From Strigamia acuminata (lineage: Eukaryota; Arthropoda; Chilopoda; Geophilomorpha; Linotaeniidae): a DNA stretch of 64,000 bases. The notes below the pieces were generated by a model. It did not search any database, was not told where the DNA came from, and worked only from the letters and a program-made list of their open reading frames with translations. This document shows positions 1 through 9,211 of the stretch, piece by piece (position 1 is the stretch's first letter; every line of letters starts with the position of its first letter). Location of the stretch: positions 6,917,601-6,981,600 of the forward strand of contig OX442324.1 of the NCBI GenBank assembly GCA_949358305.1, written 5' to 3'. The position numbers and the translations under genes were made by a program.

Positions 1-1
1 C

Positions 2-3000
2 GCAATCGCCGCAGCATCGGCGGACCGAAGCCGACGGTTAGCAGAAGCCCAGGAAGAGGAATTCCACTTAGTGAAGCGTCTTCGGTTGGAGGAACTTCAA
101 GCCCAGCAAGCTAAACATGAGTACGAAATTCTCAAACAGACTTTGGATGAGGAACGACGACTCGAGAAAGAGCAAATTGCAGCAGCAGAGGCACACCTCC
201 AATCGGAACGGCAGGCGGAAAAAGAACATCTCGAAGCTACGAGAGTCCGCTTAGAGGCGGAACGCCTGGCGTTGGCATCGAAACTAACCGAAGTGGAAAC
301 GAATGCGAACCAAGAAAACGCACATCTTCGCCAGGAAGCGTTACGCGCGCAGGAAGAAGCTCATAGAGCAAAAATGGCGCTAGAAGACGCACAGTATTTG
401 GCGCGAGTGCAATACCCGATTGCGCAGCCTGACGCAGCGAATCGGGACCCGCCAGAAGTAGTATTAGTTTCAGAGTCTGGAACGAACCCTCTGAAAAGGG
501 GGAGAGAAGGTGGGGATGAGCGTGGCGACAGAAAACGATCGTCACCTCCCATGCAGAACAGAAAAGTATTGGACGTAATTGATCAACGCAATCAACAGCG
601 TGGAGCTGCCAATCGATTTGATGAATCAAAAAGTAGTACTCTTGGACCAATGGACATTCCAAAATGGAAAAATTTGCCGAGAACAATAGATAAAGATGGC
701 AAATCACGCCCGACGGAACCATTGCATCCAAGTGAAACGTCCCAAACCGAGTGTGTCACAATTCCTGCGTCAAAACGAGAGGATAGACGTTCAGTTTATT
801 CACCAAGTGAGCCAACTGATTATTATAATAAGTTGACAAAAGTTGCTGATTTCCAAGAACGTTGGATAAATGAAATCGAGAATTGGAAATCTGAAAGATA
901 TCAAGACTCCTCAGCCAATAAAGATACTGGCAACAGCGACAGAGCTGAAAGAGAGAGGAGTGAACGTCACACATCTTGGCAAGATCAAGAAGTTCCAACG
1001 CATGAATTCTCAAGAGATAATTCACGTTCTGCAAGACAAAACCCACAGTCAGGTAATCCTGCACAGCAAGCTGAATATGAACCAACGGGTCAGAAAAGCC
1101 TGGGCGCAGGAAGTGCTAGTTACGAGAATACTAGCCGAGGAAATGACAGTCAAGGACGCGGCCAAGGTCGCCCCGACGGAGAGCGCCAGCAAAGTAACGA
1201 AAACCGTTACGAATATCGCCCAGGCGACGGAGAACGTTACGGCGGCCAACAACGTCAACAAGACGAAGATCGCCGCAACGAAGAACAACGTCGCAGAGAC
1301 GAACAGCGTCGAAAAGATGAGTACTATCGAAATGAAGAGCAGCGCCGACGCGACGAATTTTACCGCGAAGAAGAGCGACGCCGAAGAAATGATGATGCTC
1401 GCCAGCAAGGCACTCACCGAGGTGACGACCGTTACCAGAGAGACGATTCTCGTCAAAAAGATGAATATCGCCATGGTAACGACCCGCGCCACGAACAGGA
1501 GTATCGTCGCAATGACGAACAACGTCGTAGAGATGAAAAACGTCATGACGATTACTCACGATGGAGTGAAGACTATACTGGTCGACAAGAAAGGAAATAC
1601 TCGCAGTCTGAACACTTCCGCCACAATGACGCAAGTTACGCGGGTCAAACCGGAAATAGACAGGGCAGACCTGATAATTCTCAATATAGAGAACCGCCAC
1701 CTGCTGCCAATATGTACGGTCCAACAGACAACACCATTAAATTGCAGGAGTACATTGAACAGCAGATAGATAAGCGCTTGGCAAAGATTCCATCCAGATC
1801 ACAAGAGATGGAAGAGGTACTGCAAAAGCAAATCCGGAAATATTGCGTAGCAAATTGGACACATGTCTTTGTTAACGCATCCCAAATAAAATGGGACCGC
1901 ATAACACCCGACACATTTGATGGTAGTTGGTCAGTAGGAACGAAATTCCTAGATGAAGTGATGCAGATAGTGAGATGCCATGAAGCGGACCCCTACGACA
2001 CGCTTAAGAGAATAATTCCGAAGATGTTGACGGGGGGAGCCGCGAACTGGTTCTATGAACACGCGTTCACACAATGGGATGCGTTTGTTCACGAATTTAT
2101 GAAAGAGTATGGTGAGTCACATGCGACTTTGGTGGATCACTGGGACAATTTGCAACAGATGCTAGGTGAGGACCTCCGGTCGTACTTACGCAGGACGGAA
2201 GAACTGATAACTCACCTTCCAAACAAAGTTTGCAACTTTGCCGCTGATCGTCAATTTCGCAGAGGCCTGACGGAATTTTCGGAGAAGGTGCTGACAATGG
2301 TGAACGCACCGATGGCCAGCTCGTTTGACAGGTTAGCGCAGTTTATGCGCGATAACCAAATGTATATCGAAGACAGATATATAAAATATTTGCCACCCGA
2401 TGAGCAAAGAGCTCGGGATGAATTGCAACGGAAACGATCCGATCAGGCAAGGAGCAATCCTAAAATGATGCAACCACCGCCATATATCTCGGCACAACGT
2501 AAAGAGAGTAACTTTAACCGGAATAGAGATACGGGTCAGACACCCTACCCACAGCCAAAAATTCCGATGCGTCCTTCGGCAAAGTTAGTGTCAGAAGTAG
2601 ACGACAGGGGTGAATTCACGGGCAACCAAATGTTGTCAATGGACCTCACCGACCAACACATTGAGTCGATAGTGGAGGCAGTCGGCACCATGTACGCACG
2701 CAACAACCCAACAGTTGCAAAGTACAAACCGCCAATGCAACCAAAGGCGACATCTAAGTCTGAAGCGACAGAAAGTTCGACGAAAGAGTTGAAAACGTGC
2801 TCAATTGAATTGACAAAAAAGACTCCGCTTGAGGAGATAGCGCAAGCCGGGCAAGCTTCGACTTCCACTGTAAAATTGGAAGGAAACATAGAAGCGTCAA
2901 CTCAACCCAGGTTGACTCCGGAGACAGCCCCTTGTCACAATTGCGGCCAATTAGGCCATTGGTCCAGGAGCTGCCCCCAGCCCAAGAAACAAGCGTCAAA

Positions 3001-3058
3001 GCCAAGCTATCAGCGGCTAATTGACGCCATAACCGAAGCCGTTCAAAAAAACATGTGA
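2..3058 (+). CDS. gag: Gag polyprotein of E1, partial at 5' end
   Basis: The frame is open from the first bases of the window, so the true start is upstream. Residues 1-100 are a long charged heptad-like segment rich in E, R, L and A, probably a coiled coil. A low-complexity stretch of Arg/Asp/Glu repeats (about 1250-1560) follows. A retrotransposon Gag capsid-like region lies near 1900-2380, recognised by its FDGSWSVGTKFLDEV, GGAANWFYEHAF and QFRRGLTEF blocks. A single CCHC zinc knuckle (CHNCGQLGHWSRSC) at about 2935-2978 should bind genomic RNA. The frame ends in TGA at 3056-3058, directly after a slippery heptamer. Gag of about 1000 aa is longer than usual for Gypsy because of the N-terminal coiled coil and charged repeats. 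Confidence 0.92.
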   Translation, partial: AIAAASADRSRRLAEAQEEEFHLVKRLRLEELQAQQAKHEYEILKQTLDEERRLEKEQIAAAEAHLQSERQAEKEHLEATRVRLEAERLALASKLTEVETNANQENAHLRQEALRAQEEAHRAKMALEDAQYLARVQYPIAQPDAANRDPPEVVLVSESGTNPLKRGREGGDERGDRKRSSPPMQNRKVLDVIDQRNQQRGAANRFDESKSSTLGPMDIPKWKNLPRTIDKDGKSRPTEPLHPSETSQTECVTIPASKREDRRSVYSPSEPTDYYNKLTKVADFQERWINEIENWKSERYQDSSANKDTGNSDRAERERSERHTSWQDQEVPTHEFSRDNSRSARQNPQSGNPAQQAEYEPTGQKSLGAGSASYENTSRGNDSQGRGQGRPDGERQQSNENRYEYRPGDGERYGGQQRQQDEDRRNEEQRRRDEQRRKDEYYRNEEQRRRDEFYREEERRRRNDDARQQGTHRGDDRYQRDDSRQKDEYRHGNDPRHEQEYRRNDEQRRRDEKRHDDYSRWSEDYTGRQERKYSQSEHFRHNDASYAGQTGNRQGRPDNSQYREPPPAANMYGPTDNTIKLQEYIEQQIDKRLAKIPSRSQEMEEVLQKQIRKYCVANWTHVFVNASQIKWDRITPDTFDGSWSVGTKFLDEVMQIVRCHEADPYDTLKRIIPKMLTGGAANWFYEHAFTQWDAFVHEFMKEYGESHATLVDHWDNLQQMLGEDLRSYLRRTEELITHLPNKVCNFAADRQFRRGLTEFSEKVLTMVNAPMASSFDRLAQFMRDNQMYIEDRYIKYLPPDEQRARDELQRKRSDQARSNPKMMQPPPYISAQRKESNFNRNRDTGQTPYPQPKIPMRPSAKLVSEVDDRGEFTGNQMLSMDLTDQHIESIVEAVGTMYARNNPTVAKYKPPMQPKATSKSEATESSTKELKTCSIELTKKTPLEEIAQAGQASTSTVKLEGNIEASTQPRLTPETAPCHNCGQLGHWSRSCPQPKKQASKPSYQRLIDAITEAVQKNM

Positions 3059-3091
3059 GCGCGGGTTCAGAAGATTCACTGAAACCCGCGC
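3046..3091 (+). promoter_or_regulatory. -1 programmed ribosomal frameshift signal (gag to pol, E1)
   Basis: In the gag frame the codons read CAA AAA AAC ATG TGA, which places the canonical slippery heptamer A AAA AAC at 3046-3052. Six nucleotides later a perfect 9-bp stem begins: GCGCGGGTT at 3059-3067 pairs with AACCCGCGC at 3083-3091, leaving a 15-nt loop. Pol is in the -1 frame and that frame is open only from 3025, so the heptamer lies inside the short overlap. Heptamer, spacer and stem all match known -1 frameshift sites. Efficiency and any pseudoknot are not shown. Confidence 0.9.
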
Positions 3092-6000
3092 CAGCAAATG
3101 ACTCGGAAATTGCGCGAAAAAGAGAACTGGAAAAACCAACAGCTCCAGAACTTACTACAACAGTCCCAGAACCTACCCCAACTCCAGAACCAACAACGAC
3201 TTCAGAAACAAAAACTGCTCCTCCGATAAGAAAAGGATCAGTAATTTACGAAATTAGTAAGGGACAGATTATTGGCATGAAATTCCCACCTGTAGAAATG
3301 GCAGCCTTAGCTAAAATAGAAGAAATCGTAGGAATCTCAACAGCTGCGAAATCTATGGAAGCGGTCGAAGCTATAGAATCTACGGAGGCTACGGGAGCAG
3401 CAAACATTGCGGAAGCAGCAAATGCTGACGAAGTTCCATCAACATTGGAAGCTTGTGACGTAAAACCCCAAGCGCTATCACTTGATGAAATGGAACTAAC
3501 GCCTCCAGAGGCAATAGGTACCATGCAAGGAAAAGCTGACATGGAATACGACGTTAAGAAGGATTCTGACGGTATGATTTTGTTTCCAACGACTGATTTG
3601 TCGGAAGTTCCCAAAACAGAGGAAATTACGCAAATAGATGCGGCATATTTCACGGCAGAAATAGATCAAGCTCTCAAAAATGTGGGACTTGATGATGAGA
3701 ATGAAGCCACGATTTTTTGGGCAAACGTGAGAAGCACGTACGAGAATGAGCCGTCTGAAGCTGCATGGATGGTTGACACCCCGACGGAACCCGTAGAATG
3801 GGACCCATTCCTCAAGGAATTACCAATAATCGAACCCGAAGAAAAACCAAGGATTAGAGTTTTCAGAGCTCTCATTCCGGATCAAGATATGTTAAGTGGA
3901 ATGACCACAATGGAAATTTCCACGGAAAGTGGAACAATAATGGGTACACTTGATTCCGGCGCAAACCGAAGTTGTATCGCCTTACCTTTGGTCCAAGACA
4001 TGGAAATGGAAGACCAGATTTCCAGAGTGGGGCCAAACATGGCCATTAATACGGCCGACAAGAAGGTACAACCGATAGGGTCGCTACGATTGACCTTTCG
4101 CTGGTCACACGGCATAATGATACATAACTTCCTTGTCTTGCCACATGAAATGAGATTCATGCTAATGGGCAATGACATAATGAAGCGGATGCGGGTCCAA
4201 CCTAACCCACTAAATGGTAAATGGAATTTTGTGCAAACACTTGAAGTTCCTGCGCCATATATCCATCAAGAGGTACTAGACAGACTAGAAAAGAAGTTGG
4301 AGGAGCCTGAGTCCTCATGGAACACCTTTGCAAAGCGATCGAGCTTCTGTGCTTTTGAGGCCCGACTAAAAGTGGGTAATGGTGTCCATAATTTGGTCGA
4401 GGAGGCCAAGCTCCAACTAACGGAAGCCATGCAACTCGAGCATGTTCTCAAAAAATATGAGCACATCTTAACAAAGACGCCTGGGAGAACGCACGTGTTG
4501 CACCACACAATAGATCTCGACACGGATAAGCCGATAAGGGTCCCTTACAAAAGCTGGAACCCTCAAAAAAGAGAAATCCTCTCGAAACTATGCCAGGAAA
4601 TGCTAGATAAAGGCTACGTGTCCCAAGCAGAAGGAGATTACGGTGCTCGCATTGTGCTAGTCATGAAGCCAGGGTCAGAACCAAGGCTTTGCATAGACTA
4701 TAGACCAATCAACGAGCATACGTTATATGACCCTCCGCAGATGCCTACGATCGACGAGATCCTACGCGAATTAGGCGAGTTTAAGTGGGTCACGACAATT
4801 GACCTCACTAAAGGATATTGGCAGATCGAGCTGCGGCCCGAAGACCGACCAAAAACGGCCTTCTGGAGCCCGCTCGGTCGGCTGATGTTCAATGTAATGC
4901 CTTTTGGATTGGTGAACGCTCCAACAACCTTCCAAAGGCTAATCGAGAAAGTTCTTGGTGATGCCCACAGGAGATATGCCTGGGCGTACCTTGACGATAT
5001 AGTTATCGTCTCGGCCACCTATGAAGAACATCTCCGGCACGTGGAGTCAGTTTTAGATAAACTCGACAAGGCGAACCTCCACATAAATCCAGAAAAGTCT
5101 AAATTTTGCCGGAAAGAGTTAAAATTCCTTGGCTATACGCTAGGAATAAATGGACTTAGTGTGGACCCGAAAAAAGTGGCGGCCATTACACAGTTTCCAG
5201 CCCCAAAAGACCTGAAAGGCTTACAACGCTTTATGGGTATGGTAAATTTCTTCCATCGCTTATTGAAGGATTTATCTGCTGTTTCTGAGCCGTTACGTCC
5301 ACTCTTAAAAAAGGGCATAGATTTCGTATGGACTGACGACCATCAAGCGGCTTTTGAAAAAGTGAAAAGGTTATTGGCTGACGCTGTCACATTGAAGTTG
5401 CCCAACCTGAATAAGCCGTTCATAGTCCACACCGATGCCAGTTATCAGGGGTTAGGAGCTGCCCTGATGCAGCAACACGAGATTGATGGTCAAACCGTTG
5501 AGGTTCCGTGCATGTATATTAGTCGTAGCTTGCAACAAGCCGAGCTAAATTATAGTGCAACGGATTTAGAATGTCTCGCCGTGATCTGGGCCCTGCGCAA
5601 GTTTAGGCCGTACTTGGAATGCACCAAGTTTACGGTACAAACAGATCATCAGGCGTTGAAGTGGCTCATGGGACTCGACGAGCCAACGGGACGTTTAGCC
5701 CGTTGGCAGATGGAGCTCATGGGATATGACTTCAAAATTCATTACATCAAAGGCCCACTGAACGTATTGGCTGATGCGTTATCCAGAGATCCAGTCCAAC
5801 TGATCTGTGATGAGGAAGATACCGGGGAAGCTGACGGGTTTATGTCTTATTGCCCGACCAACCACCAGAAATGGACATTCAATAACTGGAACCAACTGCC
5901 AGTACCGGAAAGGCGACCAAATGAAGACGATAAGTTTGTGTCATATTGGTGCAAGGCATACAATTTAACGACGAATGAGTCGGAAGAGACGCGAGACTGT

Positions 6001-8082
6001 CAAGGCGAAGAGCCATGGCCATATGAGCCAGTGTCAGAGAATGAAATGATCAAAACATTCATTGGCAAAGTCACGTCTCAGTTGGATTGCAAACCGCCAA
6101 CGCGCCAGGAGTTCATAGATCACCAGCAGAAGGATAAACATTGTTATGGTTTAAAAAATTACTTAGAAACCGAACAATTTCCGCCATGGGTGACTACGCG
6201 ACTACAGAGGCGAAATTATAAGAAATTAGCATCGTGTCACCTTATCGAAAACGACCTACTGTTGAAATACAGCCCAACTATTTCAGACGAGTTCTCAGAT
6301 GACAATCGCGCACTGAAAGTGGTGGTCCCGAAAACATTGCGATTTCGAATACTGTGGCTTAGCCATGGACACCCATTGGCCAGCCACTGCGGCATCAGTC
6401 GGACACTATACCGGATGCGACGCATCTACTCATGGGAGGGCATGAAACCAGACGTAACAAGGTTTATCAAGCACTGCACAAGGTGCCAAGCGTGCAAGCC
6501 CCGTCCAAAGACCCAAGTAGAAGCCGCCGAAATCGGACCATACGCTCCATTTCAGTGCCTGAGCGTCGATTTGGTTGGACCACTGCCAAGAACGATAGAG
6601 GGCAATAATTATATCCTAGTGGTGTTGGATATAGCCACAAGGTGGCCTAAACTATATCCATTAGAAGACCCTACTGCGCAAACGATAGCCGATTGCATCT
6701 ACGACACCTCGATGGACTGGGGTTTTCCGGTTAAGATAATATCGGACAATGGCCCACAGTTTAAGGCGCGGTTGTATCAGGAATTTTGCAAGAAGTTCAA
6801 GATTTTTCCAAAGTTCACCTCTCCATATCATCCGCAGGCCAACCCGGTCGAGAGGTTGAACCGGGATATCAAATATTCAATCGCCCTATACACTGCAATC
6901 CACTCCAGATGGGACGAATACCTCCGCGAGATCGCATTTAGTGTACGAACAACCGACACTAGAGGACGGGGATATTCGCCAGCGTACCTTAACACAGGGA
7001 GAGAGTTCCGAATCCCATGGGATCCGCGAGTCCTCGATGGCATAATGAAGATTGACCCTCAGAAGCCGCACGAATATGTGCAAAGGCTAGAGAAAGTGAT
7101 ACGGGACACCTATCAACATATGATGGCCCATATTGTTGACTTGCGCGAACGGGTGCGAAATCACAAAGAAGACAAAAAGTTCGCTGATTTCAGAGTGAAT
7201 GATTTGGTATGGCGAGAGAGCCACGTGTTGTCGCAAGCGGCGAAGGGAATTTCCGCCAAACTTGCAGACAAAAGGATGGGTCCTTACGTTATCACGCAGA
7301 TCCACCAAGGTGGAGCCGCAAAACTGCGAAGACTGCGGGACAATAAGACATATAAGTCAATTCACATATCTGAACTATCACCATATTTCCCTGAACTCAA
7401 TCAGGAGGTATGGGTGAAAGGCCAAACTCAAAGTGACCCAAACGCTGAAGTGGTGAACACACTGCTCGATGATGAACCAGCACACGAGTCGGAAGTAGAA
7501 AAAATGTCGAAAAATACGACAAAAAAGCAAAACCGATCGACTGTAAAAAAGGGGGGAAATTTGCCAATTTCCCAAGAACAAATATCATCAAAAGATTTAC
7601 CACAACAGCAAGAAACGTCACATGACGTAGAAAATTCACAAGAAATTCCACGCGACGCCGACGAAATTCAAACACCGTCGACGATGCGAGAAACGCCACA
7701 AGACGTCGAAGGCACGTTCGACACGTGGGAAACTCAAGTGCAAGACTTGGAAAATTACGATATCGATTTTCAGCGCAATCTACAAACTTCACCAGAAAAT
7801 GAAGCAGCAGAATTGCGCGAAGAAAATTCGATTGCTAAAGAAATGGAAGCAACTCCATTATTTTTCCCGGATGAATTTATTTTGGAAACTGAAGAACAAA
7901 TAAAATCATTTTCCAAAAAGGGGGGAAGAGTGGTGGAGAAGCCGAAAATCAAAAAGAAATATTCAAATGCAGTTGATAGACACCAACAAACATCAAAACA
8001 AACTTCGTTCGAGAAGAAAAATACATCAAAATATGTATTACGAGACAGAACGAAGATAAAGACTCCAAAACGGTTCGAATAA
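3055..8082 (+). CDS. pol: Pol polyprotein of E1: protease, RT, RNase H, integrase
   Basis: The 1675-aa frame is entered by -1 frameshifting at 3046-3052 and has no credible start of its own. An acidic N-terminal linker of about 290 aa precedes an aspartic protease motif LDSGANRS near residue 299. Reverse transcriptase follows with TIDLTKGYW and the YLDD box near residue 644. RNase H has acidic residues in HTDASYQG, DLECLAV, QTDHQAL and LADALSR. Integrase has an HHCC zinc finger (HGHPLASHCG to CTRCQACK), a DDE core with D in SVDLVGPL, D in SDNGPQF and E in NPVERLNR, and a C-terminal GPY/F module (RMGPYVITQ). A charged tail of about 280 aa follows. No key residue is missing. No chromodomain was recognised. 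Confidence 0.95.
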   Translation: MSAGSEDSLKPAPANDSEIARKRELEKPTAPELTTTVPEPTPTPEPTTTSETKTAPPIRKGSVIYEISKGQIIGMKFPPVEMAALAKIEEIVGISTAAKSMEAVEAIESTEATGAANIAEAANADEVPSTLEACDVKPQALSLDEMELTPPEAIGTMQGKADMEYDVKKDSDGMILFPTTDLSEVPKTEEITQIDAAYFTAEIDQALKNVGLDDENEATIFWANVRSTYENEPSEAAWMVDTPTEPVEWDPFLKELPIIEPEEKPRIRVFRALIPDQDMLSGMTTMEISTESGTIMGTLDSGANRSCIALPLVQDMEMEDQISRVGPNMAINTADKKVQPIGSLRLTFRWSHGIMIHNFLVLPHEMRFMLMGNDIMKRMRVQPNPLNGKWNFVQTLEVPAPYIHQEVLDRLEKKLEEPESSWNTFAKRSSFCAFEARLKVGNGVHNLVEEAKLQLTEAMQLEHVLKKYEHILTKTPGRTHVLHHTIDLDTDKPIRVPYKSWNPQKREILSKLCQEMLDKGYVSQAEGDYGARIVLVMKPGSEPRLCIDYRPINEHTLYDPPQMPTIDEILRELGEFKWVTTIDLTKGYWQIELRPEDRPKTAFWSPLGRLMFNVMPFGLVNAPTTFQRLIEKVLGDAHRRYAWAYLDDIVIVSATYEEHLRHVESVLDKLDKANLHINPEKSKFCRKELKFLGYTLGINGLSVDPKKVAAITQFPAPKDLKGLQRFMGMVNFFHRLLKDLSAVSEPLRPLLKKGIDFVWTDDHQAAFEKVKRLLADAVTLKLPNLNKPFIVHTDASYQGLGAALMQQHEIDGQTVEVPCMYISRSLQQAELNYSATDLECLAVIWALRKFRPYLECTKFTVQTDHQALKWLMGLDEPTGRLARWQMELMGYDFKIHYIKGPLNVLADALSRDPVQLICDEEDTGEADGFMSYCPTNHQKWTFNNWNQLPVPERRPNEDDKFVSYWCKAYNLTTNESEETRDCQGEEPWPYEPVSENEMIKTFIGKVTSQLDCKPPTRQEFIDHQQKDKHCYGLKNYLETEQFPPWVTTRLQRRNYKKLASCHLIENDLLLKYSPTISDEFSDDNRALKVVVPKTLRFRILWLSHGHPLASHCGISRTLYRMRRIYSWEGMKPDVTRFIKHCTRCQACKPRPKTQVEAAEIGPYAPFQCLSVDLVGPLPRTIEGNNYILVVLDIATRWPKLYPLEDPTAQTIADCIYDTSMDWGFPVKIISDNGPQFKARLYQEFCKKFKIFPKFTSPYHPQANPVERLNRDIKYSIALYTAIHSRWDEYLREIAFSVRTTDTRGRGYSPAYLNTGREFRIPWDPRVLDGIMKIDPQKPHEYVQRLEKVIRDTYQHMMAHIVDLRERVRNHKEDKKFADFRVNDLVWRESHVLSQAAKGISAKLADKRMGPYVITQIHQGGAAKLRRLRDNKTYKSIHISELSPYFPELNQEVWVKGQTQSDPNAEVVNTLLDDEPAHESEVEKMSKNTTKKQNRSTVKKGGNLPISQEQISSKDLPQQQETSHDVENSQEIPRDADEIQTPSTMRETPQDVEGTFDTWETQVQDLENYDIDFQRNLQTSPENEAAELREENSIAKEMEATPLFFPDEFILETEEQIKSFSKKGGRVVEKPKIKKKYSNAVDRHQQTSKQTSFEKKNTSKYVLRDRTKIKTPKRFE

Positions 8083-9211
8083 ATATCACCAGGTGGCGCC
8101 ACTCGGAAGGCACAAACAAGCGCCCGACGTCACCAACTCACGTGATTGGAGGAGCAAGATTCAACACCAACTTGTGAATCGCAACCAAAAGTCACGATCG
8201 ATCGAAGTCAAAGAAAAGTTTGGAAAAACAACGAGAAAGCTGGTGAAAACTGTTGGATTTAAAGAAGAAAACGGCAAAAAACATCTCAACTTGTGATCAA
8301 CGCAAGAAAAGCAGCCGAGATGGCCTCAACACGCCGATCGAGGCGAGAACAAGAAGCAGAGATGGAGGAGGTATTTTTTGTATCAAATATAAGATAAAAC
8401 CAATTAGATTCCTCTCTTAACGATGTGTGAACGAGATTCCTGGATTGTTGGACTGAGAAAAGTAGTAATAAAGCGGAGAAAAGCTTTGAGAAATACATAA
8501 AGTAATTGAACGGAAACAGATCCGAAAAAATTCGAAAACATCGCTAAAAATAAATTAAAACAGCTAAAAAGGCTGTAGCAACATTTATTAAAACAATAAG
8601 AAATACTTTTTAGTGATAAAAGAAATAAAAAGTTAGTAAAAAGCACGTTTTGCGAAACACGATAATTGAAACCAAGAGCGCCATCTTGGAACCGCTATCG
8701 GAAATAAAATAACGAACTCAGTTGAATAAAACAAGGAAAATATTACACATTCGTGAGAGAGAATCTTGATTGGAAACGTTGATAAAAATGATTTCTTTCG
8801 CTGACGTGTACCACGATTATTCGCTTGAGAATTCAGAAAATAATGGAGAAATTAGTCACGCCAGACTCGAAAAGTTAACGGATAACCAATACGGAAATTG
8901 AGCCGGAAAAATTAGTGCGACTGAGCATAATAAAAAGCCAACTAAGAGCTGTAATGATTATACACTCCATAGATGATTAATTTTAAGCGAAAGAAAAGTA
9001 AAAACTAAGTTCACGAAGCGTCTCAATCCAGCGCTGACCGAGAGCGCCATCTTGTAGCAATTAATGGCGCCAAGATGTACGCAATTAAGCAAAAGAGCTA
9101 AATAAATCGGGTCACACATGGAAGAAAGAATATCTGTCAACATAAAATTAAAAATTCGACGGAAAATTAATTTTTTTTGGTTTTTATTTATCGAATATTT
9201 AGCAAGAGTGG
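8083..9211 (+). other. Non-coding spacer between pol and ORF3 of E1
   Basis: This 1.1-kb AT-rich stretch has no long ORF. It holds a GTGGCGCCAC palindrome near 8094, two copies of AGAGCGCCATCTTG (about 8676 and 9042) and a reverse copy GGCGCCAAGATG near 9065, which pairs with the second copy. A pyrimidine-rich run at 9170-9200 ends in TTTAG at 9198-9202, ten bases before the ORF3 start codon. It could serve as a 3' splice site for a subgenomic ORF3 mRNA; I see no equally clear donor in the window. Confidence 0.5.

Noticed and set aside
870-1769. A 299-codon ORF in another frame across the E1 gag, with long minus-strand ORFs over the same stretch
   Set aside because: It lies over Arg/Asp/Glu codon repeats, which keep several frames open by composition. 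Its product is low complexity and gag itself is clearly coding.
3055-3057. GTG as an independent start codon for E1 pol
   Set aside because: Eukaryotic initiation at GTG right after gag is unlikely, and a canonical frameshift signal explains expression.
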